From positions 62,001 to 126,000 of the forward strand of contig JAAHHJ010000017.1 of NCBI GenBank assembly GCA_010692425.1: a stretch of DNA of 64,000 nt, given 5' to 3'. The position numbers and the translations under genes were made by a program. The stretch comes from Symploca sp. SIO3C6 (GTDB lineage Bacteria > Cyanobacteriota > Cyanobacteriia > Cyanobacteriales > Coleofasciculaceae). This document shows, one piece after another, positions 44,690 to 54,068 of this stretch. The stretch's first letter is position 1, and each line of letters begins with the position of its first letter. The notes below the pieces were generated by a model, which was not told the origin of the DNA, did not search any database, and was given only the letters and a program-made list of their open reading frames with translations.

Positions 44690-44850
44690 ACCTCGCAGAT
44701 AAATATGGATAAACTTCATCGGCGGGCATTCTGACTCAGAGACATTAAGCTCATCACAGCTGCGGGACAGCGCCGGATTTACACCGAACTTTCCCCCTTT
44801 CCTCCAACGGCTGCTCCTCGTTGGAACCGATAATCTTGCTTATGCCAGGA
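44690..44850 (-). promoter_or_regulatory. Cobalamin riboswitch
   Basis: The minus strand carries the B12-box core GCCGGATTTACACCG read as CGGTGTAAATCCGGCGCTGT, followed by CCCGCAGCTGTGATGAGC and GTCAGAATGCCCGCCGATGA. This series is the conserved core of AdoCbl/Cbl riboswitches. It lies about 380 bases before the TonB receptor start and should switch the operon off when cobalamin is plentiful. The long spacer would hold the expression platform; I see no clear terminator stem in it. Confidence 0.95.
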
Positions 44851-44865
44851 TATCATACCAAATCC

Positions 44866-44932
44866 ATACCTTAATACATACTGCTGTATTTAGGAAATTG
44901 GTATTAGATATATAGCGCTGCGCGCTGGTGTG
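44866..44932 (-). repeat. Diverged copy of the dispersed small element
   Basis: The minus strand reads GCGCAGCGCTATATATCTAA and ends ATACAGCAGTATGTATTAAGG, which resembles both ends of the element at 16309 and 53834 (TATAGCAGTACGTATTAAGG and TAGCGCTATA) in rearranged order. It separates the riboswitch promoter region from the divergent 45.2 kb gene. Confidence 0.45.
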
Positions 44933-45022
44933 TTTACAAATCACAAATCGAGCCTTGATGAGCAAAGACTTAGAACACTTGTACTGTAAATAGACGAGAG
45001 CGCACTGCTATAGGAGATAAGC

Positions 45023-45113
45023 AAAACTATCTTGAAACCTTGATTTTTCGTAGCATTAATTCATGAATTAATACTACCTCCGACGCTTTTTGCATAAGTC
45101 CTGAGATAGTTTT
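45023..45113. repeat. Foldback element with central 28-bp palindrome
   Basis: Perfect 10-bp ends AAAACTATCT and AGATAGTTTT enclose 71 bases whose centre, 45050-45077 (GTAGCATTAATTCATGAATT then AATACTAC), is a palindrome with one mismatch pair. This nested symmetry suggests a small mobile element or a large operator. It sits about 90 bases upstream of the secreted-protein gene at 45203. Confidence 0.75.
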
Positions 45114-45202
45114 ATTTAACTTAGTTCACAAAGAAACAGTTCAGAATAGTGCTATTCTGAAACCCAGTTAAATGCAAATTAACTCAACTCAGGAGAAAAT
45201 GC

Positions 45203-45577
45203 ATGAAGCGAGTCGTAAGTTTCTTGATTTCTTTGATTGCTCTACTAGTATTAATCGCGCCCCCAGCTCACGCTGATTATATAAGGGCGGGACAAACCAC
45301 GCCAGGGGCTACAAACTGGATGGTATATGAAGATAATTCTATCTATGTTGAGGTTGACACCACTGATGCTGACTTCTCTAATACCCCTATTTACATCACA
45401 TCACTTGGGGGCGATGGTGCTCACTTTACAACTGTAGGAGCTTCATCTATTTATAAACCCACTCCCACAAGTTTCCGTATTTTCCTAAAGAAAATAAGTG
45501 GAGCAAACCTTACTCCAGATTTTGCTAACGAGATGAAATGGTACATAAATTGGATTGGAATAGATCCGAATAGTTGA
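45203..45577 (+). CDS. Small secreted protein of unknown function
   Basis: 124 residues. The signal peptide is MKRVVSFLISLIALLVLIAP with cleavage after AHA (AHA|DYIRAG). The mature about 100 residues are beta-rich with aromatic and glycine positions (ITSLGGDGAHFTTVGASSIY, MKWYINWIGIDPNS), suggesting a compact sandwich or lectin-like fold. The ribosome binding site CTCAGGAGAAAATGC before ATG is strong and an intrinsic terminator follows, so this is a real monocistronic gene. I recognise no family. Confidence 0.8.
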   Translation: MKRVVSFLISLIALLVLIAPPAHADYIRAGQTTPGATNWMVYEDNSIYVEVDTTDADFSNTPIYITSLGGDGAHFTTVGASSIYKPTPTSFRIFLKKISGANLTPDFANEMKWYINWIGIDPNS

Positions 45578-45596
45578 TCTCTTGGAACTCCTCAAT

Positions 45597-45621
45597 AAGG
45601 GGAGAGAAACTCTCTCCCCTT
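45597..45621. terminator. Terminator between the secreted-protein gene and topA
   Basis: AAGGGGAGAG pairs perfectly with CTCTCCCCTT around AAACT, 20 bases after the stop. It can serve both the plus-strand gene and, in reverse, topA. Confidence 0.85.
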
Positions 45622-45652
45622 GCCTCTCCTACCTGAGTAACTCTGTTCACCG

Positions 45653-48307
45653 TTATTTGGTTTTGGTACTTTTTTTAGCAGTTGTCTTCTTAGTAGTTGA
45701 GGAAGTCTTACTCTTACTCGAAGTAGTTGACTTTTTCGATTTAGAGCTAGATTTCTTAGTAGCTTCTTTAGCCGCTAAAAGCTCCAGCGCTATTTCTAAA
45801 GTAATATCTTCCACCTGCTTACCCTCAGGGAGAGAGGCATTAGTTTTGCCATGTTTAACATAGGGACCATAGGGACCATTGTAGATATTTACCGGCTCCT
45901 CACTATCAGGATGAGAACCCAATTCCCTTAAGGGAGTCTTAGATTGGCTACGGCTACCGCCCCGCGTTTTCTTGGGTTGTGCCAATAGTTCCAAGGCTCG
46001 TTCAAGGTTAACTGTCAAAACATCATCACCAGCTTTGAGGGAGCGGTAATCCTTTCCTTCCTTACCCTGGTTGTGAACCACATAGGGACCAAATCTACCC
46101 AGTCCTGCTTGGATTTTACAGCCTGTCTCTGGATGAAGACCTAGTTCACGGGGCAAAGAAAGCAAGCCCACTGCTATTTCCAAAGTCACATTTTCTACAG
46201 TCAGGCCCTTGGTGAGGGAAGCCCGTTTAGGTTTTTTATTGTCCTCTGAGGCTTCGCCCAACTGCACATAAGGACCATAGCTACCAAGCATGATATAAAT
46301 TGGCTCACCTGTTTCTGGATGAAATCCCAATTTGTCAGGCCCTTCAGTTTTTTGCCGCAGTAAGGTTTCTACTTGCTCTGGGTCTAATTCTGCTGGTGTT
46401 AAGTCTTTGGGAATTGAAGCAGAGACGCGCCCGTCGTCATTTTCAGTCTCAATGTAGGGACCATAGCGACCAATACGGACTTTAGCATCCAGGTTATCTA
46501 GTTCAACGGTACGGGCTTGATTGGGGTCAATAAGGCTCTCTTGTTCTTTCACCTGAGTCTCTAGTCCCTTTTCTCCAAGGTAAAATTCTTGTAAGTAAGG
46601 AAGGGATTGAGCTTCACCAGTAGAAATTTCGTCAAGGGTTTGCTCCATCTTTGAGGTGAAGCTGTTATCTACTAGATTGGGAAAGTATTGCTCTAGAAGA
46701 CCTGTAACTGCAAAAGCGGTGAAGGTGGGAACCAGAGCATTGCCCTGGGGCTGAACATAGCCTCGATCAATGATTGTGCCAATAATGCTGGCGTAGGTAC
46801 TAGGACGCCCAATGCCTTCACTTTCAAGGGTTTTAACTAAAGAGGCTTCCGTATAACGTGCTGGTGGTTGAGTTTCGTGACCAACAGCTTCGAGTGCCTT
46901 GCAGTTGGGGTGATCCCCTACCTTCAGAGGGGGTAAAATCACTTCTTGGTCTTCTAGGGCTGCATCTGGGTCATCAGAACCTTCGACATAGGCTCGCAAG
47001 AAACCAGGAAAGTCAATGCGTTTGCCGGTGGAGCGAAAACCAGCTTCTTCCACTTGTAGCCCGACAGAGATCATAGTTTGCTGGGAGTCTGCCATTTGTG
47101 AGGCAACAGTGCGCTTCCAAATTAGGTCATAGAGAGCCAACTCTTGAGCTGCCAAACCAGTTTGCTTGGGTGTGCGAAAGGTGCTGCCTGCAGGACGAAT
47201 TGCTTCGTGGGCTTCTTGAGCGCCCTTGCTTTTAGTGTTGTACTGGCGGGGTTTAGGGCTCAGATATTGGGATCCGTATTTTTCCTCAACGCAGCTACGA
47301 GCCGCCGCAATCGCTTGTTCTGACAAATGTACTGAATCTGTCCGCATGTAGGTAATAAAACCTTGCTCATAGAGATTTTGAGCAATCCGCATCGTCTCCC
47401 GAGCGCCCAAGCGCAGTTTCCGGTTCGCTTCTTGTTGTAGAGTCGAGGTGGTAAAGGGTGCAGAAGGTTTGCGAGTAACTGGTCGTTCGTCTAACTCGCT
47501 AACTGTCCAAGTTTTGTCTAGAAGTCGCTCGCGAAGTTCTCTGGCTTCAGCTTCATTGAGTAATCTAACCCTACGACCTTCGATAATTTGACCAGTGTTG
47601 GGGTCAAAATCGCTGCCTGTAGCAACTTTCGTACCTGCTAAGGTAACTAACTTGGCATCAAAGGGGTTTTTTTCCTGCTCTAAGAGGGCTTTGAGGTCCC
47701 AGTAGCTACCTTTGCGGAAAGCCCGTCGCTGACGTTCTTTGTTAACTAACAACCTAACAGCAACCGACTGCACCCGCCCAGCAGATAAGCCAAAGGCGAT
47801 TTTTTTCCATAGCAGGGGCGAGAGAGTATAACCCACTAGTCGGTCTAAAATTCGCCTAGTTTCCTGTGCCTGTACCAGTGGCTCATGGATACTCCGGCAG
47901 TTTCGTAGTGCTTTTTGGATGGCTTCTTTGGTAATTTCATGAAATACCATTCGCTTGGTAGGGACTTTTGGCTTGAGCAGTTGCAATAAATGCCAACTAA
48001 TGCTTTCCCCTTCGCGGTCTTCGTCTGTGGCGAGAACCAGCTCATCAGCTTCTTTAAGCGCATCTTTGAGCTGCTGAACCACTTTCTTTTTGGCTTTGGG
48101 AACTACGTACAAGGGTTCAAAGTTCGACTCCACATTCACCCCTAGCTGCGCCCATTTTTCATCTTTTAGGGATGCAGGAATTTCAGTGGCGGACTGAGGT
48201 AGATCGCGAACATGTCCCATCGAAGCCTCTACACGGTAGTTAGAGGGCAAGTAGTTGCGAATGGTACGTGCTTTGGTGGGAGATTCGACGATGACGAGGG
48301 TTGTCAT
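45653..48307 (-). CDS. topA: DNA topoisomerase I
   Basis: 884 residues. Toprim domain at the N terminus ([35 protein letters not shown] holds the acidic DxD-type triad). [19 protein letters not shown] and [20 protein letters not shown] carry the active-site Tyr in YMRTDS. The C-terminal part has four repeats with G(S/P/R)YGPYV ([36 protein letters not shown]), then a Lys/Ser-rich tail with [20 protein letters not shown]. This C-terminal form, without zinc fingers, is usual in cyanobacteria. It relaxes negative supercoils. Confidence 0.97.
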   Translation of the reverse strand: MTTLVIVESPTKARTIRNYLPSNYRVEASMGHVRDLPQSATEIPASLKDEKWAQLGVNVESNFEPLYVVPKAKKKVVQQLKDALKEADELVLATDEDREGESISWHLLQLLKPKVPTKRMVFHEITKEAIQKALRNCRSIHEPLVQAQETRRILDRLVGYTLSPLLWKKIAFGLSAGRVQSVAVRLLVNKERQRRAFRKGSYWDLKALLEQEKNPFDAKLVTLAGTKVATGSDFDPNTGQIIEGRRVRLLNEAEARELRERLLDKTWTVSELDERPVTRKPSAPFTTSTLQQEANRKLRLGARETMRIAQNLYEQGFITYMRTDSVHLSEQAIAAARSCVEEKYGSQYLSPKPRQYNTKSKGAQEAHEAIRPAGSTFRTPKQTGLAAQELALYDLIWKRTVASQMADSQQTMISVGLQVEEAGFRSTGKRIDFPGFLRAYVEGSDDPDAALEDQEVILPPLKVGDHPNCKALEAVGHETQPPARYTEASLVKTLESEGIGRPSTYASIIGTIIDRGYVQPQGNALVPTFTAFAVTGLLEQYFPNLVDNSFTSKMEQTLDEISTGEAQSLPYLQEFYLGEKGLETQVKEQESLIDPNQARTVELDNLDAKVRIGRYGPYIETENDDGRVSASIPKDLTPAELDPEQVETLLRQKTEGPDKLGFHPETGEPIYIMLGSYGPYVQLGEASEDNKKPKRASLTKGLTVENVTLEIAVGLLSLPRELGLHPETGCKIQAGLGRFGPYVVHNQGKEGKDYRSLKAGDDVLTVNLERALELLAQPKKTRGGSRSQSKTPLRELGSHPDSEEPVNIYNGPYGPYVKHGKTNASLPEGKQVEDITLEIALELLAAKEATKKSSSKSKKSTTSSKSKTSSTTKKTTAKKSTKTK

Positions 48308-48900
48308 AGGAATTTTTTGAAAATAGCAGCTAAGCTGAACAGTTTAATCCAAGTAAACTTTGCAAGATTTCAAGTAAGTTAAGCGGTGTACAAGGGCAAT
48401 TTACTCAACACTATATAGCTGGCGTGTAGACTTCACATCGCGAGTGCTTGAGTGAGGGAAGCCCGGATGTACCCTTTGTTGATACTAAGCTAACTTTGCC
48501 TCCCCCAGATTGTGCAAAAGTTGACGAGGAGAGGGCAGCACTCAGTGTTCCCGGAAGGAAATCTAAGCAAGGGTTTTAGACTTTTCGTTTCACCTAGCTA
48601 CTCAATTATTGAAGTCTCTTAATTTCTCTTATATCTGATGAAGGTGAAGTGACTCTTATTTTTCCAGATTGTGCCAGAATTGTGGCTAAACCTGGTCATG
48701 GCTCAAAAATTTAACAGGTATATTAGATTTATGCTGAAAAGCTAAGGCACTCTTTTATCCTGGAGAAACAGTTAAGCAGTAAGCAAGATATGGTGAAAAT
48801 GTCGGCAATTAGGATAAAGAAATATTTGTCGAGAGTTAATAAGATTTCCTAGGCGCAAGGGTGAGTACATCCTCTACACTGTAACCACGCTGATTAGGCT
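48308..48900. other. Intergenic region upstream of topA
   Basis: About 590 bases containing the topA promoter at its left end. I see nothing further that I can support; no RNA gene or strong hairpin is obvious. Confidence 0.4.
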
Positions 48901-48991
48901 CGTGAACCAATCTTTGCATAACAACTATCGGGTATGCAAGGGCGTTGGGTAGCAGGGCTACTAAAAGCCTACACTCTAAAGCCTTTGGTCT

Positions 48992-49022
48992 ATGCCCGTA
49001 GGGCTATCACCCGAAGGGTTAG
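48992..49022 (+). repeat. Dispersed palindromic repeat, copy 2
   Basis: ATGCCCGTAGGGCTATCACC and CGAAGGGTTAG match the copy at 634-664. The palindromic core is CCCGTAGGGCTATCACCCGAAGGG. It lies within the ORF 48934-49191, which is therefore not trusted as a gene. Confidence 0.65.
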
Positions 49023-49149
49023 TAGCAGGAATGCGTTACTAGGTGCAATTCGCTACACAAGGAGTTGCCATCATCGATATGATAAAAAAGTTAATCTCAC
49101 AATAAACTCTAAAAATGGGTTTCAAGCTCTGCCCTATAAGGGTGGCTTG

Positions 49150-49344
49150 GTTCTAGGCGAGGATATAATTCTTAAAGTCCCAGGCGGATAGCCTGAGACT
49201 TTAAACAGACGAGTCCCAAGCGTAAGACTATCGTAAAAGTTAGCAGCATCCAAGGAAGCGTCAACCTACCCTCCAAATTCATACGGCTGTCGCTGTTTGG
49301 GTAGATGGGAATCCCTGCGCCTTCTAGGTTGGGGAGGATGTCAC
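49150..49344 (+). mobile_element. IS200/IS605 (TnpB-type) right end upstream of ndhB
   Basis: The plus strand ends with GGGAATCCCTGCGCCTTCTA then GGTTGGGGAGGATGTCAC, matching the end form of the 22.4 kb remnant (GGAATCCCGCGC and GGGAAGATGTCAA). The preceding about 150 bases (AGACGAGTCCCAAGCGTAAG and on) look like omega RNA scaffold sequence. No tnpB frame remains. It ends 28 bases before the ndhB start. Confidence 0.6.
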
Positions 49345-49372
49345 ATAACCATAGACTATAAAAGTAAAAACT

Positions 49373-50947
49373 ATGGATTTTGCCAGTGTTGCTGCCCAGC
49401 TTAATGCTGGGGTGATTTTGCCAGAGGGGATCGTTATTATCACCCTCTTGCTAGTTTTAGTGATTGACCTGATTGCTGGCAGGAGTGCTGTAAAAGTAAT
49501 TCCTTACGTCGCAATTGGGGGTTTATTAATTTCCATATTAGCCCTGTGCTACCAATGGGATGTTGTTAATCCTATTGCCTTTCTTGGGGGATTTAATGGT
49601 GATACCCTGAGTGTTGCTTTCCGAGGCATCATTGCTCTGTCGGCTGCTGTAACGATTATGATGTCTATATCTTACGTGCAGCAGTCTGGTACGTCCTTGG
49701 CAGAATTTATTGGAATTTTGCTGACTGCTACTTTGGGAGGGATGTTTCTTTCTGGGGCCCAGGAGTTGGTGACAATTTTTGTTTCCCTGGAAACCTTGAG
49801 TATTTCTTCCTATATGATCACGGGCTATATGAAGCGTGATCCTCGCTCCAATGAGGCAGCTTTAAAATATTTGCTGATTGGAGCAGCAAGTTCTGCAGTC
49901 TTCCTTTATGGTGTATCTTTGCTATACGGTTTGTCTGGAGGAGAGACGAACTTGATGGCAATCGCGCAGGGCATTGCTGATTTAAAATCTGGTCAATCCC
50001 TAGGGATTTTGATTGCTCTGGTATTTGCGATCGCTGGCATTGCCTTTAAAATTTCAGCAGTTCCCTTCCACCAATGGACACCTGATGTCTACGAAGGTTC
50101 TCCTACTCCTGTAGTTGCCTTTCTCTCGGTTGGTTCTAAAGCTGCTGGCTTTGCCCTGGCGATTCGCTTACTAACTACTGCCTTCCCCCTAGTCAGCGAA
50201 GAATGGCACTTAATCTTCACTGCCCTGGCTGTGTTAAGCATGGTATTAGGGAATGTGGTTGCCCTCACCCAAACCAGCATGAAGCGGTTACTAGCCTATT
50301 CTTCCATTGCTCAGGCTGGGTTCGTAATGATTGGTTTAATTGCTGGTACTGATGCCGGTTACTCCAGCATGATTTTTTACTTGCTGGTTTATTTATTCAT
50401 GAACTTGGGTGGTTTCATCTGCGTGATTCTCTTCACCTTGCGTACTGGCACTGACCAAATTAGTGAGTACGCTGGACTATATCATAAAGACCCACTAGTG
50501 ACTTTAGGCTTAAGTATTTGTTTACTATCCTTGGGAGGGATTCCACCTCTGGCAGGGTTTTTCGGTAAAATTTACTTGTTCTGGGCAGGTTGGCAAGCGG
50601 GATTGTATGGTTTAGTACTCTTAGGTCTGATTACTAGCGTAATCTCGATTTACTATTACATCCGCGTGGTCAAAATGATGGTGGTGAAAGAACCCCAGGA
50701 AATGTCTGAGTCTGTGAAAAATTATCCAGAAATTAGCTGGACTCTTCCTGGTATGCGTCCTCTGCAAGTGGGTTTAGTGTTGTCGGTATTTGCTACTTCT
50801 GTAGTAGGAATTCTTTCTAACCCACTATTTACACTGGCGAATGATTCTGTTACTAAAACTCAGATTTTGCAATCGCAAGTGGTAGAAATGCAAACAGTTG
50901 GCTCTGTTGTTGGGGAACGGAGTCTATCTTTGTATCCCAAGGATTAA
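49373..50947 (+). CDS. ndhB: NAD(P)H-quinone oxidoreductase subunit 2 (NdhB)
   Basis: 524 residues with about 14 membrane helices. It belongs to the antiporter-like proton channel family (NdhB/NuoN): the helix pair around [20 protein letters not shown] and [21 protein letters not shown] contains the conserved Lys and the [14 protein letters not shown] loop; [16 protein letters not shown] and [20 protein letters not shown] are further signatures. NdhB is part of the membrane arm of the NDH-1 complexes used in cyclic electron flow and CO2 uptake. An IS-type end lies just upstream, inside its leader or promoter. Confidence 0.98.
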   Translation: MDFASVAAQLNAGVILPEGIVIITLLLVLVIDLIAGRSAVKVIPYVAIGGLLISILALCYQWDVVNPIAFLGGFNGDTLSVAFRGIIALSAAVTIMMSISYVQQSGTSLAEFIGILLTATLGGMFLSGAQELVTIFVSLETLSISSYMITGYMKRDPRSNEAALKYLLIGAASSAVFLYGVSLLYGLSGGETNLMAIAQGIADLKSGQSLGILIALVFAIAGIAFKISAVPFHQWTPDVYEGSPTPVVAFLSVGSKAAGFALAIRLLTTAFPLVSEEWHLIFTALAVLSMVLGNVVALTQTSMKRLLAYSSIAQAGFVMIGLIAGTDAGYSSMIFYLLVYLFMNLGGFICVILFTLRTGTDQISEYAGLYHKDPLVTLGLSICLLSLGGIPPLAGFFGKIYLFWAGWQAGLYGLVLLGLITSVISIYYYIRVVKMMVVKEPQEMSESVKNYPEISWTLPGMRPLQVGLVLSVFATSVVGILSNPLFTLANDSVTKTQILQSQVVEMQTVGSVVGERSLSLYPKD

Positions 50948-50960
50948 TTTCTCTAAAAAA

Positions 50961-50995
50961 GCAAACCCTGCTCTACTCCAAGGGTAGGGTTTTGC
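50961..50995 (+). terminator. Terminator after ndhB
   Basis: GCAAACCCT pairs with AGGGTTTTGC (one bulge) 13 bases after the stop; an internal CTACTCCAAGGGTAG segment can also pair. It is followed by CTTTG rather than a pure T run. Confidence 0.65.
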
Positions 50996-51002
50996 CTTTG
51001 AT

Positions 51003-51031
51003 GGTTCATGGTTCATGGTTCATAGTTCATT
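51003..51031 (+). repeat. GTTCATG tandem repeat
   Basis: GGTTCATGGTTCATGGTTCA then TAGTTCATTG: four heptamers of the same motif as at 8743-8770. Confidence 0.85.
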
Positions 51032-51125
51032 GCTATAGCAACGGAGATGTCAGTTAGGACATTCTATATTTGTTCAAGGGAACAGGGAACAAGGAAGTGT
51101 CCTAACAGCTGTGGCGACTGCTATA
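51032..51125. repeat. Inverted-repeat element (MITE-like) with TATAGCA ends
   Basis: The left end GCTATAGCAACGGAGATGTC plus AGTTAGGACA is mirrored on the right by TGTCCTAACAGCTGTGGCGA plus CTGCTATA. The two ends pair over about 25 bases with few mismatches. TATAGCA and GTTAGGACA are also the two ends of the left part of the repeat at 16309, so the families are related. Confidence 0.75.
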
Positions 51126-51231
51126 TTAACGATGAGCAAAGGCGATAAATTATGTTACATACTTGTAATTAATTGGGGTTAAAATCAAGATTAAATAGCT
51201 ATAAAGTAGGATAGATAAGGGATCAATAGTT

Positions 51232-51459
51232 ATGGAATCGAAAGTAAAATCTGACTATGAAACTGCTTCGTTACCACCTAAGATTCCAGGAACAGCTGAG
51301 GGCATATCCAGAGTAATTTGCCTGCTAGGTAATCGTACCAAAGCTGAACTTAAGCGCAAGGCTCAGCAGGAGTTGATTGATTTAATTGGAACTTATCCTA
51401 ATATCCAGCAAGCAGCTGAATGGAAAAAGTCTCTGCGGCAACTGTCTAAATCTGAATGA
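51232..51459 (+). CDS. Small hypothetical protein, 75 residues
   Basis: 75 residues, basic and helical, with KAELKRKAQQELIDLIGTYP in the middle. An AAGGGA stretch about 12 bases before the ATG could bind the ribosome. I recognise no family. No partner gene is adjacent; the flanks are repeat-rich. Confidence 0.55.
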   Translation: MESKVKSDYETASLPPKIPGTAEGISRVICLLGNRTKAELKRKAQQELIDLIGTYPNIQQAAEWKKSLRQLSKSE

Positions 51460-51634
51460 TATACCAAAAATAACTTTAAACGAGAAATAGCCAGCTGTAA
51501 TTGTTAATTATTGAAGCGTCGCGGTGCGTGCTTTTAAACCGCTCCGCAACATTGGCTTAGAATCGGCGTTTTTCAAAGCGCTCCAGATGTTAATACCTGT
51601 GAAATATTCCCCTCTATAAAAATAGAAAATAGCT

Positions 51635-53590
51635 TTGCTGTTCAATGATTTCCAACCCCTAGCTGCGATCGCTACTACCCCTGTAGCTGCTCAAAAACTA
51701 CAATCGATGTGTCAAACTGCTGGGGCGACACTTTGGGTGCCAGAGTCTCTCAATCACCTCAAACTTAAACAGATTAAGTTCTATAGTGGCTCACTTAAAG
51801 ACCATATTGCCTCGCTGTGGTTCCAAAATCGCGCTTTGGTTTTCTGCTTGGCAACTGGAGCAGTGGTGCGCTTAATTGCTCCTCTGCTAGAGGATAAATC
51901 CCGTGATCCAGCAATAGTGGTGGTAGAGCAAGGAGGACGTTTTGTAATAAGTTTGTGCAGCTCTCATCAAAGGGGTGCTAACCAGTTGGCACAGTTAGTT
52001 GCTCATCAACTGGGAGCAGTACCAATCTTAACAGGAGCTGCTGCTGATTTAGGGATACCAGGTATTGATGTATTAGGTATTCCCTTCGGTTGGCTTCGTG
52101 GAGAGGGGAATTGGACAGGTGTTAGTGCAGCGGCAGCACGTGGTGAGTCTATAGAGGTGATTCAGGAAGCTGGTTCGATTTTGTGGCAAAGTCATCTTAA
52201 AGAAGGACATCCCTTTGAGTTTGGCGCATCTGGAGACTCTAAAGCTAGAATTTGGATTAGTTCCCAAGTTAAATCTCCTCAAGCATCTCTAGAAATAGAA
52301 AAGGGGAAAGGGGAAGGGGAAGGGGTAAAGGTTTTTAAAAATAAAAATAGCATTCAAAATCCATTGCTCATCCCAGAGGTGCAGTGGCATCCAAGGGTAT
52401 TATGGGTTGGAATTGGATGCGAGCGTGGAACTTCAAAAGAACTTTTAGTAACAGCAATTGAGCAGACTTGTCAGCGCTATCAGTTAGCAACAGCAGCGAT
52501 CGCAGCAATTGCTACTATTGATCTCAAAGCTGATGAAGTGGGTTTGGTGGAATTGTGCGCAGAGCATAATTGGCCGTTACGAACTTTTCCAGCTGAAGTA
52601 CTCGGCGGTGTAAGTGTACCTAATCCTTCTCGAATTGTGAAGAAAGAAGTAGGAACCCCCAGCGTAGCCGAGGCGGCGGCTCTACTAGCAGCGTCATCTC
52701 AAACTCTTTTGGTATCTAAACAAATTTTCCGCTCTCAAAGCCTAAATTTAGATATTGCCAAGCTAGAGGGAGATAACAACATCCACAATTACCAAGGAGC
52801 AGTAACGGTAGCGATCGCTCAATCTGAATTAGAATACACTGGTCGTAATGGGCAATTGTTCTTAGTTGGCACTGGTCCTGGTCAACTTGACCAAATGACC
52901 CCGGCAGCCCAAACTGCTGTTACCAAAGCCGATGCTGTAATTGGTTATTCCCTATATATAGATTTAATCACAGCTTTGAGGCGTCCAGGGCAAATTATTG
53001 AGGCCCTACCAATTACCAAGGAGCGCCAACGGGCGCAAAGAGCAATTGAATTAGCTGAGTGGGGGTTATCTGTGGCAGTTATTTCCTCCGGTGATTGTGG
53101 TATCTATGGCATGGCAGGGTTAGTCTTTGAAGAGCTCCGCAATCAGGGATGGGATGGCAAAAAGCCAGAGATACAGTTGTTTCCTGGTATCAGCGCTCTG
53201 CAAGCTGCTGCTTCTCGCGTTGGTGCTCCGTTAATGCACGATTTCTGTGCCATTAGTTTGAGTGATCTGTTAACGCCCTGGAAGGTGATAGAAAAACGTC
53301 TAGAAGCAGCAGCGCAGGCGGATTTTGTCACAGCATTATATAATCCGCAATCACGTAAACGAACTCAACAAATTGCGATCGCTCAAGATATATTTCTTAA
53401 ATATCGTCATCCTCATACTCCTGTGGCAATTGTGCGCTCTGCCTATCGAGAGGATGAGCAAGTAACTCTGACAACTCTCGACAAATTTCTAGATCTACCC
53501 ATTGATATGCTCTCAACTGTGCTCATTGGCAATCAGAGTACTGATATCTATTCTAATTGGATGATTACCCCGCGGGGATACTTAGGATAA
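51635..53590 (+). CDS. cobJ: CbiG/CobJ fusion: cobalamin biosynthesis CbiG and precorrin-3B C17-methyltransferase
   Basis: 651 residues. About 1-190 is the CbiG N-terminal and central region (LVFCLATGAVVRLIAPLLED, SSHQRGANQLAQLVAHQLGA); about 250-400 the CbiG C domain (WVGIGCERGTSKELLVTAIE); 408-651 the SAM-dependent methyltransferase CobJ/CbiH (LFLVGTGPGQLDQMTPAAQT, VAVISSGDCGIYGMAGLVFE, FCAISLSDLLTPW). It acts in corrin-ring contraction. The fusion is usual in cyanobacteria. A heptamer-encoded KGKGEGEG stretch is inserted near residue 225. The start is TTG in the track; no ATG gives the conserved N terminus, so TTG is accepted with reserve. Confidence 0.92.
   Translation: MLFNDFQPLAAIATTPVAAQKLQSMCQTAGATLWVPESLNHLKLKQIKFYSGSLKDHIASLWFQNRALVFCLATGAVVRLIAPLLEDKSRDPAIVVVEQGGRFVISLCSSHQRGANQLAQLVAHQLGAVPILTGAAADLGIPGIDVLGIPFGWLRGEGNWTGVSAAAARGESIEVIQEAGSILWQSHLKEGHPFEFGASGDSKARIWISSQVKSPQASLEIEKGKGEGEGVKVFKNKNSIQNPLLIPEVQWHPRVLWVGIGCERGTSKELLVTAIEQTCQRYQLATAAIAAIATIDLKADEVGLVELCAEHNWPLRTFPAEVLGGVSVPNPSRIVKKEVGTPSVAEAAALLAASSQTLLVSKQIFRSQSLNLDIAKLEGDNNIHNYQGAVTVAIAQSELEYTGRNGQLFLVGTGPGQLDQMTPAAQTAVTKADAVIGYSLYIDLITALRRPGQIIEALPITKERQRAQRAIELAEWGLSVAVISSGDCGIYGMAGLVFEELRNQGWDGKKPEIQLFPGISALQAAASRVGAPLMHDFCAISLSDLLTPWKVIEKRLEAAAQADFVTALYNPQSRKRTQQIAIAQDIFLKYRHPHTPVAIVRSAYREDEQVTLTTLDKFLDLPIDMLSTVLIGNQSTDIYSNWMITPRGYLG
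52300..52330 (+). repeat. In-frame GGGGAAA/GGGGAAG array inside the CbiG/CobJ gene
   Basis: AAAGGGGAAAGGGGAAGGGG then AAGGGG is read in frame as EKGKGEGEG, between the CbiG central and C domains. Confidence 0.75.
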
Positions 53591-53785
53591 AGCACTTCCA
53601 CATAAATTACTCATCAACCTCACCCAAAAAACTTATTCAGCAAACTCTAAGTATCATTAATTTTTGTTACAACAGAATCTAGTTGATTTTTATGAAGTGT
53701 AGGAATATTTTTAGGAAGAGATATCATCAACAAAGAGATTGCTATATCTACTCTTTAAATTTGTCATAACTCGAGTTCATTTTTT

Positions 53786-53818
53786 TAAGTAATAAGTAAT
53801 AAGTAATAAGTAATAAAT
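53786..53818 (-). repeat. TTACTTA array (complement), 4 units
   Basis: TAAGTAATAAGTAATAAGTA and TAATAAAT: the complement of the heptamer at 18521 and 62003. Confidence 0.9.
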
Positions 53819-53833
53819 ATTCTTACTATTATA

Positions 53834-53915
53834 ACAGTACGTATTAAGGTTAGGACAAGCTAAATCCCTAAAACTTTGTCAAATTCTGCCCTGGAGCCTT
53901 GCGCGTAGCGCTATA
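53834..53915 (+). repeat. Dispersed small element, copy without the TGCCTTC array
   Basis: ACAGTACGTATTAAGGTTAG, then GACAAGCTAAATCCCTAAAA, CTTTGTCAAATTCTGCC and CCTTGCGCGTAGCGCTATA. It matches 16309-16406, except that CTGGAG replaces the heptamers. Confidence 0.85.
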
Positions 53916-54068
53916 TTACTATCATTTACGTCGTTTATGTATGGTGTTTCTCAAATTGGTGAGTTACAATTCTTAGACTTTAGATAGTAGGTAAGAACAT
54001 GGGGTGTATCTCACGCTAGAAAGATAATTGCTATATTACTTGCAGTAAAACTATTTATAGCATTTTTT

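Larger units (their letters stand above)
53591..54068. other. Repeat-filled intergenic region
   Basis: 478 bases between convergent genes. It contains the TAAGTAA array and one copy of the dispersed small element; otherwise AT-rich without genes. Confidence 0.5.

Noticed and set aside
45582-45863. 93-codon plus-strand ORF with Leu/Val-rich segment
   Set aside because: Antisense to the Lys/Ser/Thr-rich tail of topA, which explains the hydrophobic run.
48934-49191. 85-codon plus-strand ORF upstream of ndhB
   Set aside because: It consists of the dispersed CCCGTAGG repeat and IS-end sequence; composition is not protein-like.
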